This document shows, one piece after another, positions 1 to 8,206 of a stretch of 27,916 bases of DNA; positions within the stretch are counted from its first letter, which is position 1; each line of letters starts with the position of its first letter. Where the stretch lies: contig CAJTLK010000017.1 of the NCBI GenBank assembly GCA_910577415.1, positions 1-27,916 on the forward strand, written 5' to 3'. The stretch comes from an uncultured Oscillospiraceae bacterium. Lineage in GTDB: Bacteria > Bacillota > Clostridia > Oscillospirales > Oscillospiraceae. A program made the translations under genes and the position numbers. Below the pieces are notes generated by a model. It did no database searches. It was not told the origin of the DNA and was given only the letters and a program-made list of their open reading frames with translations.

Positions 1-548
1 GTGCCCATGGAGATAGCGGTCTTGGGCACATCGTCGATGCTGGCGAAAAAGCGCTTATTGGCCTCCAGGGTACTCTCGGTGAGGGTGACGATATGCGTCC
101 CCTTGGAAAATTCCTTGTCCGGCTCGTTAAAGCCGATGTGGCCGTTGTTGCCCAGGCCCAGGAGCTGAAGGTCGACCCCCAGGGTCCGGAGCAGGGTATC
201 ATAGCGGATACACTCGGCGTCCATGTCGGCGGCGCAGCCGTCGGGAAGGTTCGTGCTTCCCGGACGGAGGTTCACGCTGTCAAAAAGGTTGTGGTGCATG
301 AAATAGTAGTAGCTCTGGTCATGATCGGGGGCAAGGCCCACATACTCGTCCAGATTCACCGTGGTGACTTGGGAGAAGTCCAGATCGCCCTTTTTATACC
401 ATTCGATCAGCTGCTCATAGGTCCCCACCGGGCTGGAGCCGGTGGCAAGACCCAGAACACAGTCGGGCTTCAGAAGGATCTGGGCGGAGATGATGTTGGC
501 CGCGGCACGGCTCATTTCCCGGTAGTCTTTCGCTTTAATAACTCTCAT
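1..548 (-). CDS. nagB: Glucosamine-6-phosphate deaminase, 3' end outside window
   Basis: This cytoplasmic enzyme isomerises and deaminates glucosamine-6-phosphate to fructose-6-phosphate plus ammonia, the last step of amino-sugar catabolism. About 182 N-terminal residues are present and the rest lies beyond the left edge; the family is usually 240-270 residues. Visible family motifs are LATGSSPVGTYEQL near residues 34-47, TTVNLDEYVGL with the expected catalytic Asp67, and LGLGNNGHIGFNEPD with His137. The ATG at 546-548 starts 4 nt after the ptsI stop. Its GAGG ribosome-binding site lies inside the end of ptsI, so translation is probably coupled to ptsI. There is no promoter in between, so it should share the ptsI transcript. 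Confidence 0.95.
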   Translation of the reverse strand, partial: MRVIKAKDYREMSRAAANIISAQILLKPDCVLGLATGSSPVGTYEQLIEWYKKGDLDFSQVTTVNLDEYVGLAPDHDQSYYYFMHHNLFDSVNLRPGSTNLPDGCAADMDAECIRYDTLLRTLGVDLQLLGLGNNGHIGFNEPDKEFSKGTHIVTLTESTLEANKRFFASIDDVPKTAISMG

Positions 549-552
549 TTCT

Positions 553-2169
553 CTATTCCTCACTTTCACAAATAGCCTTGCGGACTTTCAAAATGGAGGT
601 GGCCGCTACCGACAACTCATCCAGCTTGTTCTTCATGAAGAAGGAGGTGAGCCTGGTGTTGGCTCCCGCCTCGCCGCACACCCCCACCCAAATACCGGCG
701 GCATGGGCATTCCTGGCAGTGATCTCGATCAGGCGGAGGATGGCAGGGTCCTCTGAGTTAAAGATATTGTTCACCCGGACGTTCATCCGATCCGCGGCCA
801 TGGTATACTGGGTCAGATCATTGGTGCCAATGGAGAAGAAGTCCACCTCCTTGGCGATCTCGTCACTCATGATGGCGGCGGCGGGGGTCTCTATCATTAC
901 CCCCAGTTCGATATCGTCGGCAAACGGAATACCCTCGGTCTTCAGTTCCGCCTTGCACTCTTCCACGATCTCCTTGATGCGCCTTACCTGGCCCACACTA
1001 GTGATCATGGGGAACATGATGTCCAGCTTGCCATACACAGAGGCCCGGAGCAAAGCCCGGAGCTGAGTACGGAATATCTCGGGCCTATCCAGGCAGATGC
1101 GGATGGCCCGGTAGCCCATGGCGGGATTTTCCTCATCGGGAATGTTAAAGTAGGGGGCCTGTTTGTCGCTGCCCAGATCCAAGGTCCGCACCACTACCGG
1201 GTTGGGAGCAAATATCTCCAGCACCCGCCGGTAGGCGGCAAACTGCTTTTCCTCCGAGGGAAAGTCTGGGGAATCCAGATACAAAAACTCGCTGCGGAAA
1301 AGTCCCACGCCGTCAGCTCCGGCTGCCTTAGCCACCTCGGCATCCTTGACGCTGCCGATGTTGGCGCACACCAGGCACTTGTGGCCCGACTTGGTAATAG
1401 CCTCCCGGCCAAAATAATTTTGCAAGGTCCCCTGCTCTTCTAGAAAAGCAGTTCTCTTGGCGGCATATTCGGCGGCCTCCTCGGGTGTAGGATCGGCAAT
1501 GACCTCGCCGGTGGTACCGTCGATGGCCAAAATGCACGCCTCAGGAAGTTTGTCAAAATCATCGGCCATACCCACCACGCAGCCAATACCCATGGACCGG
1601 GCCAGGATGGCAGAGTGGGAGGTCACAGAACCCATTTTTGTCACGCAGCCCGCCACGTAGCGTTTGTCCAGCTTCACGGTCTGGCGGGGCAACAGGTCCT
1701 CAGCAGCTACGATGACAGGCTCCAGCGGCATGGCGGCGGCCTCGGGGATCCCCTTCAAAATGCGAATGATACGCCCTGACACATCCTTCACGTCGGCGGC
1801 GCGGGCCCGCATGGTCTCATCATCCAAAGCGGCAAACATATCCGAGAGCATTTTCCCGGTCTCCTGTACCGCCCATTCGGCGCTACAGCCGGTGGAAAGC
1901 ATATCCTGAACGCCCTCGGCGAAGTCCAGATCCTCCACCATCATGCGGTGGATATCGAAGATCATGGCGTTCTTCTCATCTCGTTCGGCAGTCTGATCGT
2001 AAAGGACGGTCAACTCCGCAATGGCAGTCTTCTGGGCGTCGGTAAATCGCTGGGTCTCAGTCTCACTGTCCCGGCCAACCTCCTCCTGCACCGTCAGGTC
2101 AAGGGTAGCCATCCGCCACATCTTCGCGCTGGCAATCCCCTCAGCTGCGCCGATCCCCTTGAGTTTCAT
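553..2169 (-). CDS. ptsI: PTS Enzyme I (phosphoenolpyruvate-protein phosphotransferase)
   Basis: This is the general first enzyme of the sugar phosphotransferase system: it autophosphorylates from phosphoenolpyruvate and passes the phosphate to HPr in the cytoplasm. The protein has 538 residues, a little shorter than the usual 570 or so. The N-terminal HPr-binding domain is followed by the phosphohistidine loop GSVTSHSAILARS with active His185. The C-terminal PEP-binding barrel carries SIGTNDLTQY (446-455) and the catalytic Cys498 in GVCGEAG. The ATG is preceded by an AGGGGG ribosome-binding site about 8 nt away. It is followed directly by nagB. No ptsH (HPr) gene is in the window, so HPr must be encoded elsewhere. 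I see no missing catalytic residue. Confidence 0.96.
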   Translation of the reverse strand: MKLKGIGAAEGIASAKMWRMATLDLTVQEEVGRDSETETQRFTDAQKTAIAELTVLYDQTAERDEKNAMIFDIHRMMVEDLDFAEGVQDMLSTGCSAEWAVQETGKMLSDMFAALDDETMRARAADVKDVSGRIIRILKGIPEAAAMPLEPVIVAAEDLLPRQTVKLDKRYVAGCVTKMGSVTSHSAILARSMGIGCVVGMADDFDKLPEACILAIDGTTGEVIADPTPEEAAEYAAKRTAFLEEQGTLQNYFGREAITKSGHKCLVCANIGSVKDAEVAKAAGADGVGLFRSEFLYLDSPDFPSEEKQFAAYRRVLEIFAPNPVVVRTLDLGSDKQAPYFNIPDEENPAMGYRAIRICLDRPEIFRTQLRALLRASVYGKLDIMFPMITSVGQVRRIKEIVEECKAELKTEGIPFADDIELGVMIETPAAAIMSDEIAKEVDFFSIGTNDLTQYTMAADRMNVRVNNIFNSEDPAILRLIEITARNAHAAGIWVGVCGEAGANTRLTSFFMKNKLDELSVAATSILKVRKAICESEE

Positions 2170-2228
2170 GACACGATCCCCCTACATGATAATGATGTTA
2201 CCAATAAGTACACTGGAATGATTTACTA

Positions 2229-2257
2229 ATTATATCCGATTTTATTCAAAAACACAA
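2229..2257 (-). promoter_or_regulatory. Sigma-A-type promoter for ptsI-nagB
   Basis: Read on the minus strand there is a -35 TTGTGT (2252-2257), a 17-bp spacer and a perfect -10 TATAAT (2229-2234). It lies about 60 bp upstream of the ptsI ATG in an AT-rich island that stands out from the GC-rich surroundings. No obvious catabolite-response (cre) palindrome was recognised next to it. Confidence 0.8.
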
Positions 2258-2348
2258 GAGGGAATCTGGAATTCTCTCCTCCTTTGTCAAAAGTGTACAA
2301 TTTTTGTCGATGTCCTTAGCTTTTCTTCCATTATACAGGGTCTCTCCT

Positions 2349-2380
2349 AAAAAACCGGGCCGCCCAAGATGGGCGACCCG
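2349..2380 (-). terminator. Rho-independent terminator after udp
   Basis: An 11-bp stem (2356-2366 with 2370-2380, one mismatch) with a 3-nt AGA loop is followed on the minus strand by six T residues (A-run at 2349-2354 on the plus strand). It starts about 20 bp after the udp stop codon and would end the kinase-udp transcript. There is no matching T-run on the other side, so it should act in one direction only. Confidence 0.88.
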
Positions 2381-2399
2381 ACTGCCGTAGTTATCTTTT

Positions 2400-3164
2400 T
2401 TACGCCTTGTCCTGTTGGATGAGAAGCTTCACCGCCTCGATCCCCACCTCGATGGCGGCGGAGAGGTCGTGGCTCTCCTTCTGGTCCAGCCCCGCCTTTT
2501 CCCGCTCCTGATTCCAGACCACATGGAAACAGGAACCACAGCGCACCCCCAGGGCGGCTGCACAGCAGAACAGGGCAGCCGACTCCATCTCGGAAGCCAG
2601 CACTCCCAGACGCTTCCATGCCTCCCATTTCTCCAGCAGCTCATAGCTCACCGGCATCCGCACGGGGTCATGCTGGCCATAGAAAGAATCCTTACATTGA
2701 ACCACTCCGGCGTGCCAGGGCTTCCCCAGGTTTTTGGCTGCCTGGACCAGAGCCTCCTGTACCACATAGTCGCTGACGGCGGGGAACTCAATGGGGGCGT
2801 ATTCCCGGGAGGCCCCCTCGTGGCGGATGGCCCCGGTGGCGATGACCACGTCGTCGGACTGCACCTTCAGGGCGATACCGCCGCAGGTGCCCACCCGGAC
2901 AAAAGTCTCCACGCCAATGTTATGGAGTTCCTCCATTGCAATGACCGCGCTTGGTCCGCCGATGCCGGTGGAGCAAACGCTGACCTTCTCCCCCAACAGA
3001 GTGCCGGTGTAGATGCAATATTCCCGGTTCTGTCCGATCTTCACGGGATCGTCAAAGTAGGCGGCGATCTTCTCACACCGGCCAGGATCACCGGGAAGGA
3101 GACAGTACCGGCCCACATCCCCCTCCTTGCACTGGATGTGAAATTGAAGAGCGTGTTTCTGCAT
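2400..3164 (-). CDS. udp: Uridine phosphorylase
   Basis: This enzyme performs phosphorolysis of uridine to uracil and ribose-1-phosphate (pyrimidine salvage). The protein belongs to the PNP/UDP phosphorylase family. Support comes from LLPGDPGR near the N-terminus (phosphate binding), CSTGIGGPSAVIAMEEL, VRVGTCGGI (phosphate-binding Arg), a CKDSFYGQH segment in the base-specificity region, and LASEMESAA (the Met-Glu pair that binds ribose). I chose the ATG at 3162-3164, giving 254 residues, because GGAG sits 8 nt upstream. An in-frame GTG at 3171-3173 overlaps the stop of the upstream gene but is almost touching that GGAG. The pattern fits uridine phosphorylase better than DeoD, though substrate choice between close nucleosides cannot be proven from sequence. 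It is co-transcribed with the P-loop protein upstream. Confidence 0.9.
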   Translation of the reverse strand: MQKHALQFHIQCKEGDVGRYCLLPGDPGRCEKIAAYFDDPVKIGQNREYCIYTGTLLGEKVSVCSTGIGGPSAVIAMEELHNIGVETFVRVGTCGGIALKVQSDDVVIATGAIRHEGASREYAPIEFPAVSDYVVQEALVQAAKNLGKPWHAGVVQCKDSFYGQHDPVRMPVSYELLEKWEAWKRLGVLASEMESAALFCCAAALGVRCGSCFHVVWNQEREKAGLDQKESHDLSAAIEVGIEAVKLLIQQDKA

Positions 3165-3169
3165 GAAAA

Positions 3170-3745
3170 TCACTCCTTTTCGCTTTCTGATGCTATCATT
3201 ATAGCGGCTTCCGGCGGGGATTGCAAGGCGGCGAAAAGATCGGCTTCCACCGGGTAGTCCTCATGGATCAAAAGATAGGCGCAGCCATATTTTTGGCACT
3301 TCTCCAAATAACGGGCGTTCTCTGCCAGCAGGAGTTCCATCGTACATCCACTGTCATCCGCCCTTTGCTCTATGGCATTGGCGTATGCCTTGATGTCAGA
3401 AAAGCGCTCACTGATATAGTTTTCGCTCATGATGAGGCACAGGCAGCGGATCTCCCTCAAATATGCCTCTGAAAAGTCCTTTTTCCAGTCAAGAGGGATA
3501 TAGCAGCCCTCCACGATCAGGTTTTGCCCATTTTCCACGACGGTCTTCACCATCTCCCGGACAATGGGCCAAAGATATTCCGTCAGCGCGTCGTCCTCCT
3601 CTGGGGTCAGACTGGTGTTCCCGCTGCGGATCAGCCCCATCTTCAGATGGTCAACAGACAGGCAGGGGTATTTGCATCTTTCCAGCAGCCGTTGGGCCAG
3701 CAGCGTTTTCCCGGTATGAGACGCCCCGGTGAGTAAAATGACCAT
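3170..3745 (-). CDS. P-loop kinase-like protein of unknown substrate
   Basis: A 191-residue cytoplasmic protein with a Walker A loop GASHTGKT at residues 7-14. The rest of the fold looks like small-molecule kinases: NLIVEGCYIP in the middle as a possible Walker B strand, and an Arg-containing lid-like region (YISERFSDIKAYANAIEQRADDSG is read here as two shorter helices). It resembles the adenylate-kinase and 2-phosphoglycerate-kinase-like groups, but I cannot name a substrate. The ATG at 3743-3745 has GGAGG 9 nt upstream; a GTG six codons earlier lies in that ribosome-binding site and was not used. It ends 5 nt before the udp start, which suggests a nucleoside or sugar-phosphate substrate, but this is only inference from position. 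Confidence 0.8.
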   Translation of the reverse strand: MVILLTGASHTGKTLLAQRLLERCKYPCLSVDHLKMGLIRSGNTSLTPEEDDALTEYLWPIVREMVKTVVENGQNLIVEGCYIPLDWKKDFSEAYLREIRCLCLIMSENYISERFSDIKAYANAIEQRADDSGCTMELLLAENARYLEKCQKYGCAYLLIHEDYPVEADLFAALQSPPEAAIMIASESEKE

Positions 3746-3780
3746 TCTCCCGCCCTCCTCCACGTTGCTTTATCATTTCT

Positions 3781-3789
3781 ATCATATCA
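3781..3789 (-). promoter_or_regulatory. Candidate extended -10 promoter for kinase-udp unit
   Basis: On the minus strand the motif TGATATGAT gives an extended -10 (TG, one base, TATGAT) about 36 bp upstream of the kinase ATG. No good -35 hexamer is seen at 16-18 bp, which is acceptable for extended -10 promoters. It faces away from the plus-strand promoter at 3838-3866. Confidence 0.5.
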
Positions 3790-3837
3790 TAAATCGGAAA
3801 AGGATGGTACCTCCTTTGTGAAAAACCCTCTCCGCCC

Positions 3838-3866
3838 TTGCGTTTTTGTCGGAAATTTGGTATGAT
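3838..3866 (+). promoter_or_regulatory. Promoter for the hydratase-apbE-znu block
   Basis: TTGCGT (3838-3843), a 17-bp spacer, and TATGAT (3861-3866). Transcription would begin near 3873, leaving a leader of about 48 nt before the ATG at 3921. No later convincing plus-strand promoter was found before 12868, so this may serve all eight genes. Confidence 0.72.
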
Positions 3867-3920
3867 AAATGGTACTTGACCAAAATCCTGTTCCAAGTTC
3901 GACGCAAAGGAGCGAGTGCG

Positions 3921-6143
3921 ATGAGCATTTCCGTGAAGCAAGAGGGCTTCTTTTATCAAAAGGGCGACTTTATCCCCGCCGCAAAAGATCCCGCCGGGAT
4001 CGACGCCGGACGGCGCAAGACCATGGCCTGGAATATTCTGAACGCCCATAACCGCAGCGGCGACATGGGCCGCCTCCAGATCAAATTTGACGCCATGGCC
4101 TCCCATGACATCACCTATGTGGGCATCATCCAGACCGCCCGGGCCTCCGGCATGGACCGCTTTCCCCTGCCCTATGTGCTCACCAACTGTCACAATTCCC
4201 TGTGCGCCGTGGGCGGCACCATCAACGAGGACGACCACCTCTTCGGCCTCTCCGCCGCCAAAAAGTACGGCGGCGAGTTCGTCCCCGCCCACCAGGCCGT
4301 CATCCACTCCTACATGCGGGAGCGGTACGCCGCGCCGGGGCGGATGCTCCTGGGCTCAGATTCCCATACCCGTTACGGCGCCTATGGCTGCATGGCCATT
4401 GGCGAGGGCGGGCCGGAGCTGGCCCGGCAGCTGTTGAACAAGACCTACGACATCGCCTACCCCAAGGTCATCGCCGTCTACCTCACCGGCGCGCCGCGCC
4501 CCGGCGTGGGCCCCCACGACCTGGCCATTGCCCTGGTGGGAGCCACCTTCCCCAGCGGCGCGGTGAAAAACGCCGTGCTGGAGTTCTTCGGCCCCGGCGT
4601 GGAAAGCCTCTCCATGGACTACCGCTCGGGCATCGACGTGATGACCACCGAGACCGCCTGCCTGTCCTCGGTGTGGCAGACCGACGAGTTGACAAAAGCC
4701 CACCTCACCGCCCTGGGCCGGGGGGAAGACTACAAGGCCATGGCTCCCGACGAGGGGGCCTACTATGACGCGCTGGTGGAGATGGACCTCTCCGCTGCCA
4801 AGCCCATGATCGCCCTGCCCTTCCACCCCTCCAACGCCTACACCATCGAGGATTTTAAGCTGAATGCCGCCGATCTGCTCCACGAGGTGGATAAGCGCAC
4901 CGCCGAACAGTTAGGGGTAAAGAACGCCCCCAGCCTGTCGGACAAACTGGTCAATGGAAAATTTATTGTGGACCAGGGAGTTATTGCCGGCTGCTCCGGC
5001 GGTACCTATCAGAATTTGAAGCGGGCCGCTGAGATATTGAAGGGCCGCTCCACCGGCGCCGGGGGATTCTGGCTTTCCTGTTACCCCGGCTCCATGCCCA
5101 TCACTCTGGAGCTGACCCGCCAGGGCTATCTTGCCGGCCTGATGGCGGCGGGCTGCTCCATCCGCTCCTGTTTCTGCGGTCCCTGTTTTGGCGCGGGGGA
5201 CGTGCCCGCCAACGGCGGCTTCTCCATCCGCCACTCCACTCGGAACTTCCCCAACCGGGAGGGGAGCAAGCCGGGTGATGGCCAGGTAAGCTACGTGGCT
5301 CTCATGGACGCCCGGAGCATTGCCGCCACGGCCTTAAACGGCGGAGTTCTTACCGCCGCGAACGAATTGGACGCCTGCCCCATTGACCGCCCCGACGAAG
5401 GCTGGGCCTACGACGACAGCGCCTACCGCGCCCGGGTATATTACGGCGTGGGCAAGCCCGATCCCAGCGCCCAGCTGGTCTTCGGCCCCAACATCGCCGA
5501 CTGGCCGGAGCAGATCCCCCTGCCGGAGAATCTGCTCCTCACCTGCTGCGCCGCCATCTATGACAGCGTGACCACCACCGATGAGCTTATCCCCTCCGGG
5601 GAGACCTCCTCCTACCGCTCCAACCCCATCAAGCTCTCCCAGTTTGCCTTGAGCCGGAAATGCCCCAAGTATGTCTCCAACGCCCAAAAGGTCCAGGCTG
5701 AGGAGCTGAAGCGCCGCTCCGGGGAGGGCAAAAACTTCCCCGCCGATACAGGCATCGGCTCCTTCATCATGGCCCTGAAGCCGGGAGACGGCTCCGCCCG
5801 GGAGCAGGCCGCCTCCTGTCAGCGGGTCCTGGGCGGCTGCGCCAACCTGGCGGCGGAATACGCCACCAAACGCTACCGCTCCAATGTAGTGAACTGGGGT
5901 ATGCTGCCCTTTATCGCCGAGGACGTGGCCAGCTGGGGTATCCAGGAGGGGGACAGCCTCTACATTCCCGGCATCAAAACGCTCCTGGAGGGCGACGGGG
6001 AGGAGATCGACGCCTTCCTCCTTCGGCCCTCCGACAGCGGCGAGCCAAGCCAGACCCCGGTGAAGCTTCAGCTCCCCGGCCTCACCCGGGAGGAGCGGGA
6101 CATCATTCTGGCCGGGTGCCTTATCAACTATTATGCAAAATAA
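3921..6143 (+). CDS. Aconitase-family [4Fe-4S] hydratase (YbhJ-like)
   Basis: A 740-residue member of the aconitase superfamily, probably a hydro-lyase acting on a hydroxy-carboxylic acid. The iron-sulfur ligands are all there: Cys358 in AGCSGG and the pair Cys419/Cys422 in CFCGPCFG. The substrate loop GSDSHTRYG (145-153) and the RNFPNREG segment (about 441-448) are kept. The C-terminal swivel domain has GSAREQAA in place of aconitase GSSREHAA, keeping the first Ser and the Arg. The overall layout is closer to the uncharacterised E. coli YbhJ group than to TCA-cycle AcnA/AcnB, so I do not call it citrate aconitase. The ATG has AAAGGAG 8 nt upstream; a longer frame beginning at a TTG near 3846 would start inside the promoter. 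Its end overlaps apbE by 11 nt. Confidence 0.88.
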   Translation: MSISVKQEGFFYQKGDFIPAAKDPAGIDAGRRKTMAWNILNAHNRSGDMGRLQIKFDAMASHDITYVGIIQTARASGMDRFPLPYVLTNCHNSLCAVGGTINEDDHLFGLSAAKKYGGEFVPAHQAVIHSYMRERYAAPGRMLLGSDSHTRYGAYGCMAIGEGGPELARQLLNKTYDIAYPKVIAVYLTGAPRPGVGPHDLAIALVGATFPSGAVKNAVLEFFGPGVESLSMDYRSGIDVMTTETACLSSVWQTDELTKAHLTALGRGEDYKAMAPDEGAYYDALVEMDLSAAKPMIALPFHPSNAYTIEDFKLNAADLLHEVDKRTAEQLGVKNAPSLSDKLVNGKFIVDQGVIAGCSGGTYQNLKRAAEILKGRSTGAGGFWLSCYPGSMPITLELTRQGYLAGLMAAGCSIRSCFCGPCFGAGDVPANGGFSIRHSTRNFPNREGSKPGDGQVSYVALMDARSIAATALNGGVLTAANELDACPIDRPDEGWAYDDSAYRARVYYGVGKPDPSAQLVFGPNIADWPEQIPLPENLLLTCCAAIYDSVTTTDELIPSGETSSYRSNPIKLSQFALSRKCPKYVSNAQKVQAEELKRRSGEGKNFPADTGIGSFIMALKPGDGSAREQAASCQRVLGGCANLAAEYATKRYRSNVVNWGMLPFIAEDVASWGIQEGDSLYIPGIKTLLEGDGEEIDAFLLRPSDSGEPSQTPVKLQLPGLTREERDIILAGCLINYYAK

Positions 6144-7212
6144 CGCCTGGAAGCGGCTGCTGGCTCTGACCACAGCGGCGGTGCTGAGCCTCTCCGGCTG
6201 TCAAAAAGCTCCTCCGGCTCCCACCGCCAGCCCCTTAGCGGCAGAGGAGCACCGGGACAACACCTTCTTCGCCATGGATACAGTGATGTCCTTTACCGTC
6301 TACGGTCCCCACGCCGAGGAGGCTCTGGCGGCGGCCACTGACCGGGTGAACAGTCTGGAACGGCTCCTATCGGTGACCCTGGAGGACAGCGAGGTGTGGA
6401 AGCTCAACCACGCCGAGGGAGAAAGCGTCCGCATCAGCCCCGAGACCAACGCCCTGCTCCGCTCTGCCCGGGAGCTGGGGGAGACCACAGGAGGCGCCCT
6501 GGATATCACCATGTACCCCGTTTTGAAGACATGGGGCTTCACCACAGGAGACTACCGCGTCCCCTCCGGGGATGAGCTGGAAAAGGCACTGGCACTGGTG
6601 GACTACCGGGCTGTCCAGGTGGAGCCGGATGAGACCGGCCCTGCCGACGCCACCCTCCCCGCCGGAATGGAAGTGGACTTTGGCGCCCTGGCCAAGGGCT
6701 ACGCCGGAGAGCTGTGCGCCGGAATGCTCCGGGGCATGGGGGTGACCTCCGCCATCCTACGTCTGAGCGGCAACATCCAGACCGTAGGGGCTAAGCCCGA
6801 CGGCTCGGCCTGGCGCATTGGCATCCAAAACCCCAACGGCAACGCCAACGACAACGTAGGTATTTTGGAGATCATCGACCAGGCGGCGGTGACCTCGGGA
6901 GGCTACCAGCGCTTTTTCGAGGCCGACGGAGTGCGCTACTGGCATATCATTGACCCCGCCACCGGCGCTCCCGCCCGAAGCGGACTCACCTCAGTTACCA
7001 TTGTGGCCGACTCGGGCACCCTTTGCGACGGACTTTCCACCGCCCTGTTCGTCATGGGTCTGGACAAGGGCCTGGGCTACTGGCGGGCGCACAGGGATTT
7101 TGAGTGCATCCTCATGGATGAGGAACAAAATATCTGGATCACTCCCGGTCTGGCCGACGCCTTTACCTTGGTGGACGGTTCGGGCTACACCCTGCATATC
7201 GTGGAGGAATGA
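6133..7212 (+). CDS. apbE: FAD:protein FMN transferase, lipoprotein (ApbE family)
   Basis: ApbE enzymes take FMN from FAD and attach it covalently to Thr/Ser of extracytoplasmic flavoproteins such as RnfG-, NqrC- or PplA-type subunits. This 359-residue protein starts with a lipoprotein signal ending LSLSGC (Cys23), so it should be anchored on the outer face of the membrane. Family motifs are GALDITMYPVLKTWGF, VDFGALAKGYAGE, LRLSGNIQTVGAKPDG and the metal-binding segment SGTLCDGLSTALFVMG near the end. The ATG at 6133 overlaps the hydratase end by 11 nt. Its flavinylation target is not recognisable in this window. The following NusG-II and Gx genes are typical companions in flavin-based electron transfer loci. 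Confidence 0.93.
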   Translation: MQNNAWKRLLALTTAAVLSLSGCQKAPPAPTASPLAAEEHRDNTFFAMDTVMSFTVYGPHAEEALAAATDRVNSLERLLSVTLEDSEVWKLNHAEGESVRISPETNALLRSARELGETTGGALDITMYPVLKTWGFTTGDYRVPSGDELEKALALVDYRAVQVEPDETGPADATLPAGMEVDFGALAKGYAGELCAGMLRGMGVTSAILRLSGNIQTVGAKPDGSAWRIGIQNPNGNANDNVGILEIIDQAAVTSGGYQRFFEADGVRYWHIIDPATGAPARSGLTSVTIVADSGTLCDGLSTALFVMGLDKGLGYWRAHRDFECILMDEEQNIWITPGLADAFTLVDGSGYTLHIVEE

Positions 7213-7213
7213 C

Positions 7214-7609
7214 ATGAAAAAGCTATCTAATCGGTTCTGGATCATTTTGGTGGCCGCTATCCTGGTCATCTCTGCCGCCGCCACAGCCTACATCTATCTC
7301 CGTCCCTCCGCCCAGGCCCCCGGCGATACCGCGGTGGTCTATCTGGACGGCGAGATGGTGGAAATGGTGGACCTGTCCGCTGTCACGGAAAGCTATACCA
7401 AGGCGTATACCGGCCAGGCGGGGCTGACCAACACGGTGGAGTTCTCCCCCGGTATGGTCCGGGTCCAGGAGGCCACCTGTCCCGACCAGATCTGCGTCTA
7501 CCAGGGCTGGGTGGAGGCCGGCGGTCTGCCCATTGCCTGTCTGCCCAACACCCTTATCATCCAGGTGGTGGCGGCTGAGGATGTACCGCTGCTATACAAG
7601 AGCTATTAA
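7214..7609 (+). CDS. NusG domain II protein, membrane-anchored (EetA-like)
   Basis: A 131-residue protein with one N-terminal membrane segment (about residues 8-29) and an extracytoplasmic NusG-domain-II-like domain. The family signature is clear: VQEATCPDQICVYQGWVEAGG followed shortly by IACLPNTLIIQV, with three conserved Cys. Despite the domain name it lacks the NusG RNA-polymerase-binding domain and is not a transcription factor. The ATG begins 1 nt after the apbE stop and uses the GGAGG in the end of apbE, so it is likely translationally coupled. As I recall, EetA of the Listeria extracellular electron transfer locus has this domain; the functional link here is inference. Confidence 0.85.
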   Translation: MKKLSNRFWIILVAAILVISAAATAYIYLRPSAQAPGDTAVVYLDGEMVEMVDLSAVTESYTKAYTGQAGLTNTVEFSPGMVRVQEATCPDQICVYQGWVEAGGLPIACLPNTLIIQVVAAEDVPLLYKSY

Positions 7610-7688
7610 ACCAGGGGGAGTGGCCCCGCTGCCTCTCCACTACTCGGAGAAATACATGGAACACAAACCTTTTTGGGGGTGAGACATA

Positions 7689-8186
7689 TTGAATACCAAA
7701 CGCCTGACCTTCTGCGCCCTGCTCACCGCCATCGCTTTGACCATTTTTATGGTGGAGGCCCAGATCCCGCCCATTGTCCCCGTCCCGGGGGTCAAGTTGG
7801 GCCTTGCCAACATCGTGACGGTATACGCCATGTTTGCCCTGGGTCCGGCGGACGCCCTGATGATCCTCCTCTCCCGCATCTTTCTGGGCGCTCTCTTCGC
7901 CGGCGGCTCCACCTTCCTCTACTCTTTGGCGGGAGGATTGCTGTGCTACCTCTGTATGCTTCTGCTGCGAAAGCTCCTGACCATGAAGCAGCTTTGGGTG
8001 TGCGGCTCTATTGGAGCCATTTTTCACAACATCGGGCAGATCGGCGTGGCTATCGCCATTGCCAAGACGCCTCAGCTTATCATGTACTTACCGATACTGC
8101 TCCTCACCGGAGTCATTGCCGGCACCTTTACTGGCTTTGCCGCTCAGTTCCTGGTGAACCGGCTGGACGGCAGACTTAAATTCTGA
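7689..8186 (+). CDS. Gx transporter family membrane protein (EetB-like)
   Basis: A 165-residue multi-spanning membrane protein with about five hydrophobic helices. The segment PPIVPVPGVKLGLANIVTVYAMF and the later SIGAIFHNIGQIGVA are typical of the family once annotated as heptaprenyl diphosphate synthase component I and now called Gx transporter. The start is TTG at 7689 with a GGGGGTGAG ribosome-binding site just upstream. The 79-nt gap before it contains no promoter that I can defend. It follows the NusG-II gene, the same order as eetA-eetB in flavin electron-transfer clusters. No polyprenyl synthase gene is adjacent. The transported substrate is unknown. Confidence 0.85.
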   Translation: MNTKRLTFCALLTAIALTIFMVEAQIPPIVPVPGVKLGLANIVTVYAMFALGPADALMILLSRIFLGALFAGGSTFLYSLAGGLLCYLCMLLLRKLLTMKQLWVCGSIGAIFHNIGQIGVAIAIAKTPQLIMYLPILLLTGVIAGTFTGFAAQFLVNRLDGRLKF

Positions 8187-8206
8187 ACCAAAGGAGGTGA
8201 ACGGGT

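Noticed and set aside
3846..3920. Upstream TTG start extending the hydratase by 25 residues
   Set aside because: The extension would begin inside the promoter spacer and has no ribosome-binding site, whereas the ATG at 3921 has AAAGGAG at good spacing.
5334..6173. Minus-strand open frame under the hydratase end
   Set aside because: Antisense to a well-supported Fe-S hydratase; no start signal and no family resemblance.
7610..7688. Possible promoter or riboswitch in the gap before the Gx gene
   Set aside because: No -35/-10 pair with acceptable spacing, and only a weak AGTGG/CCACT pairing; 79 nt is too short for known riboswitch classes plus a terminator.
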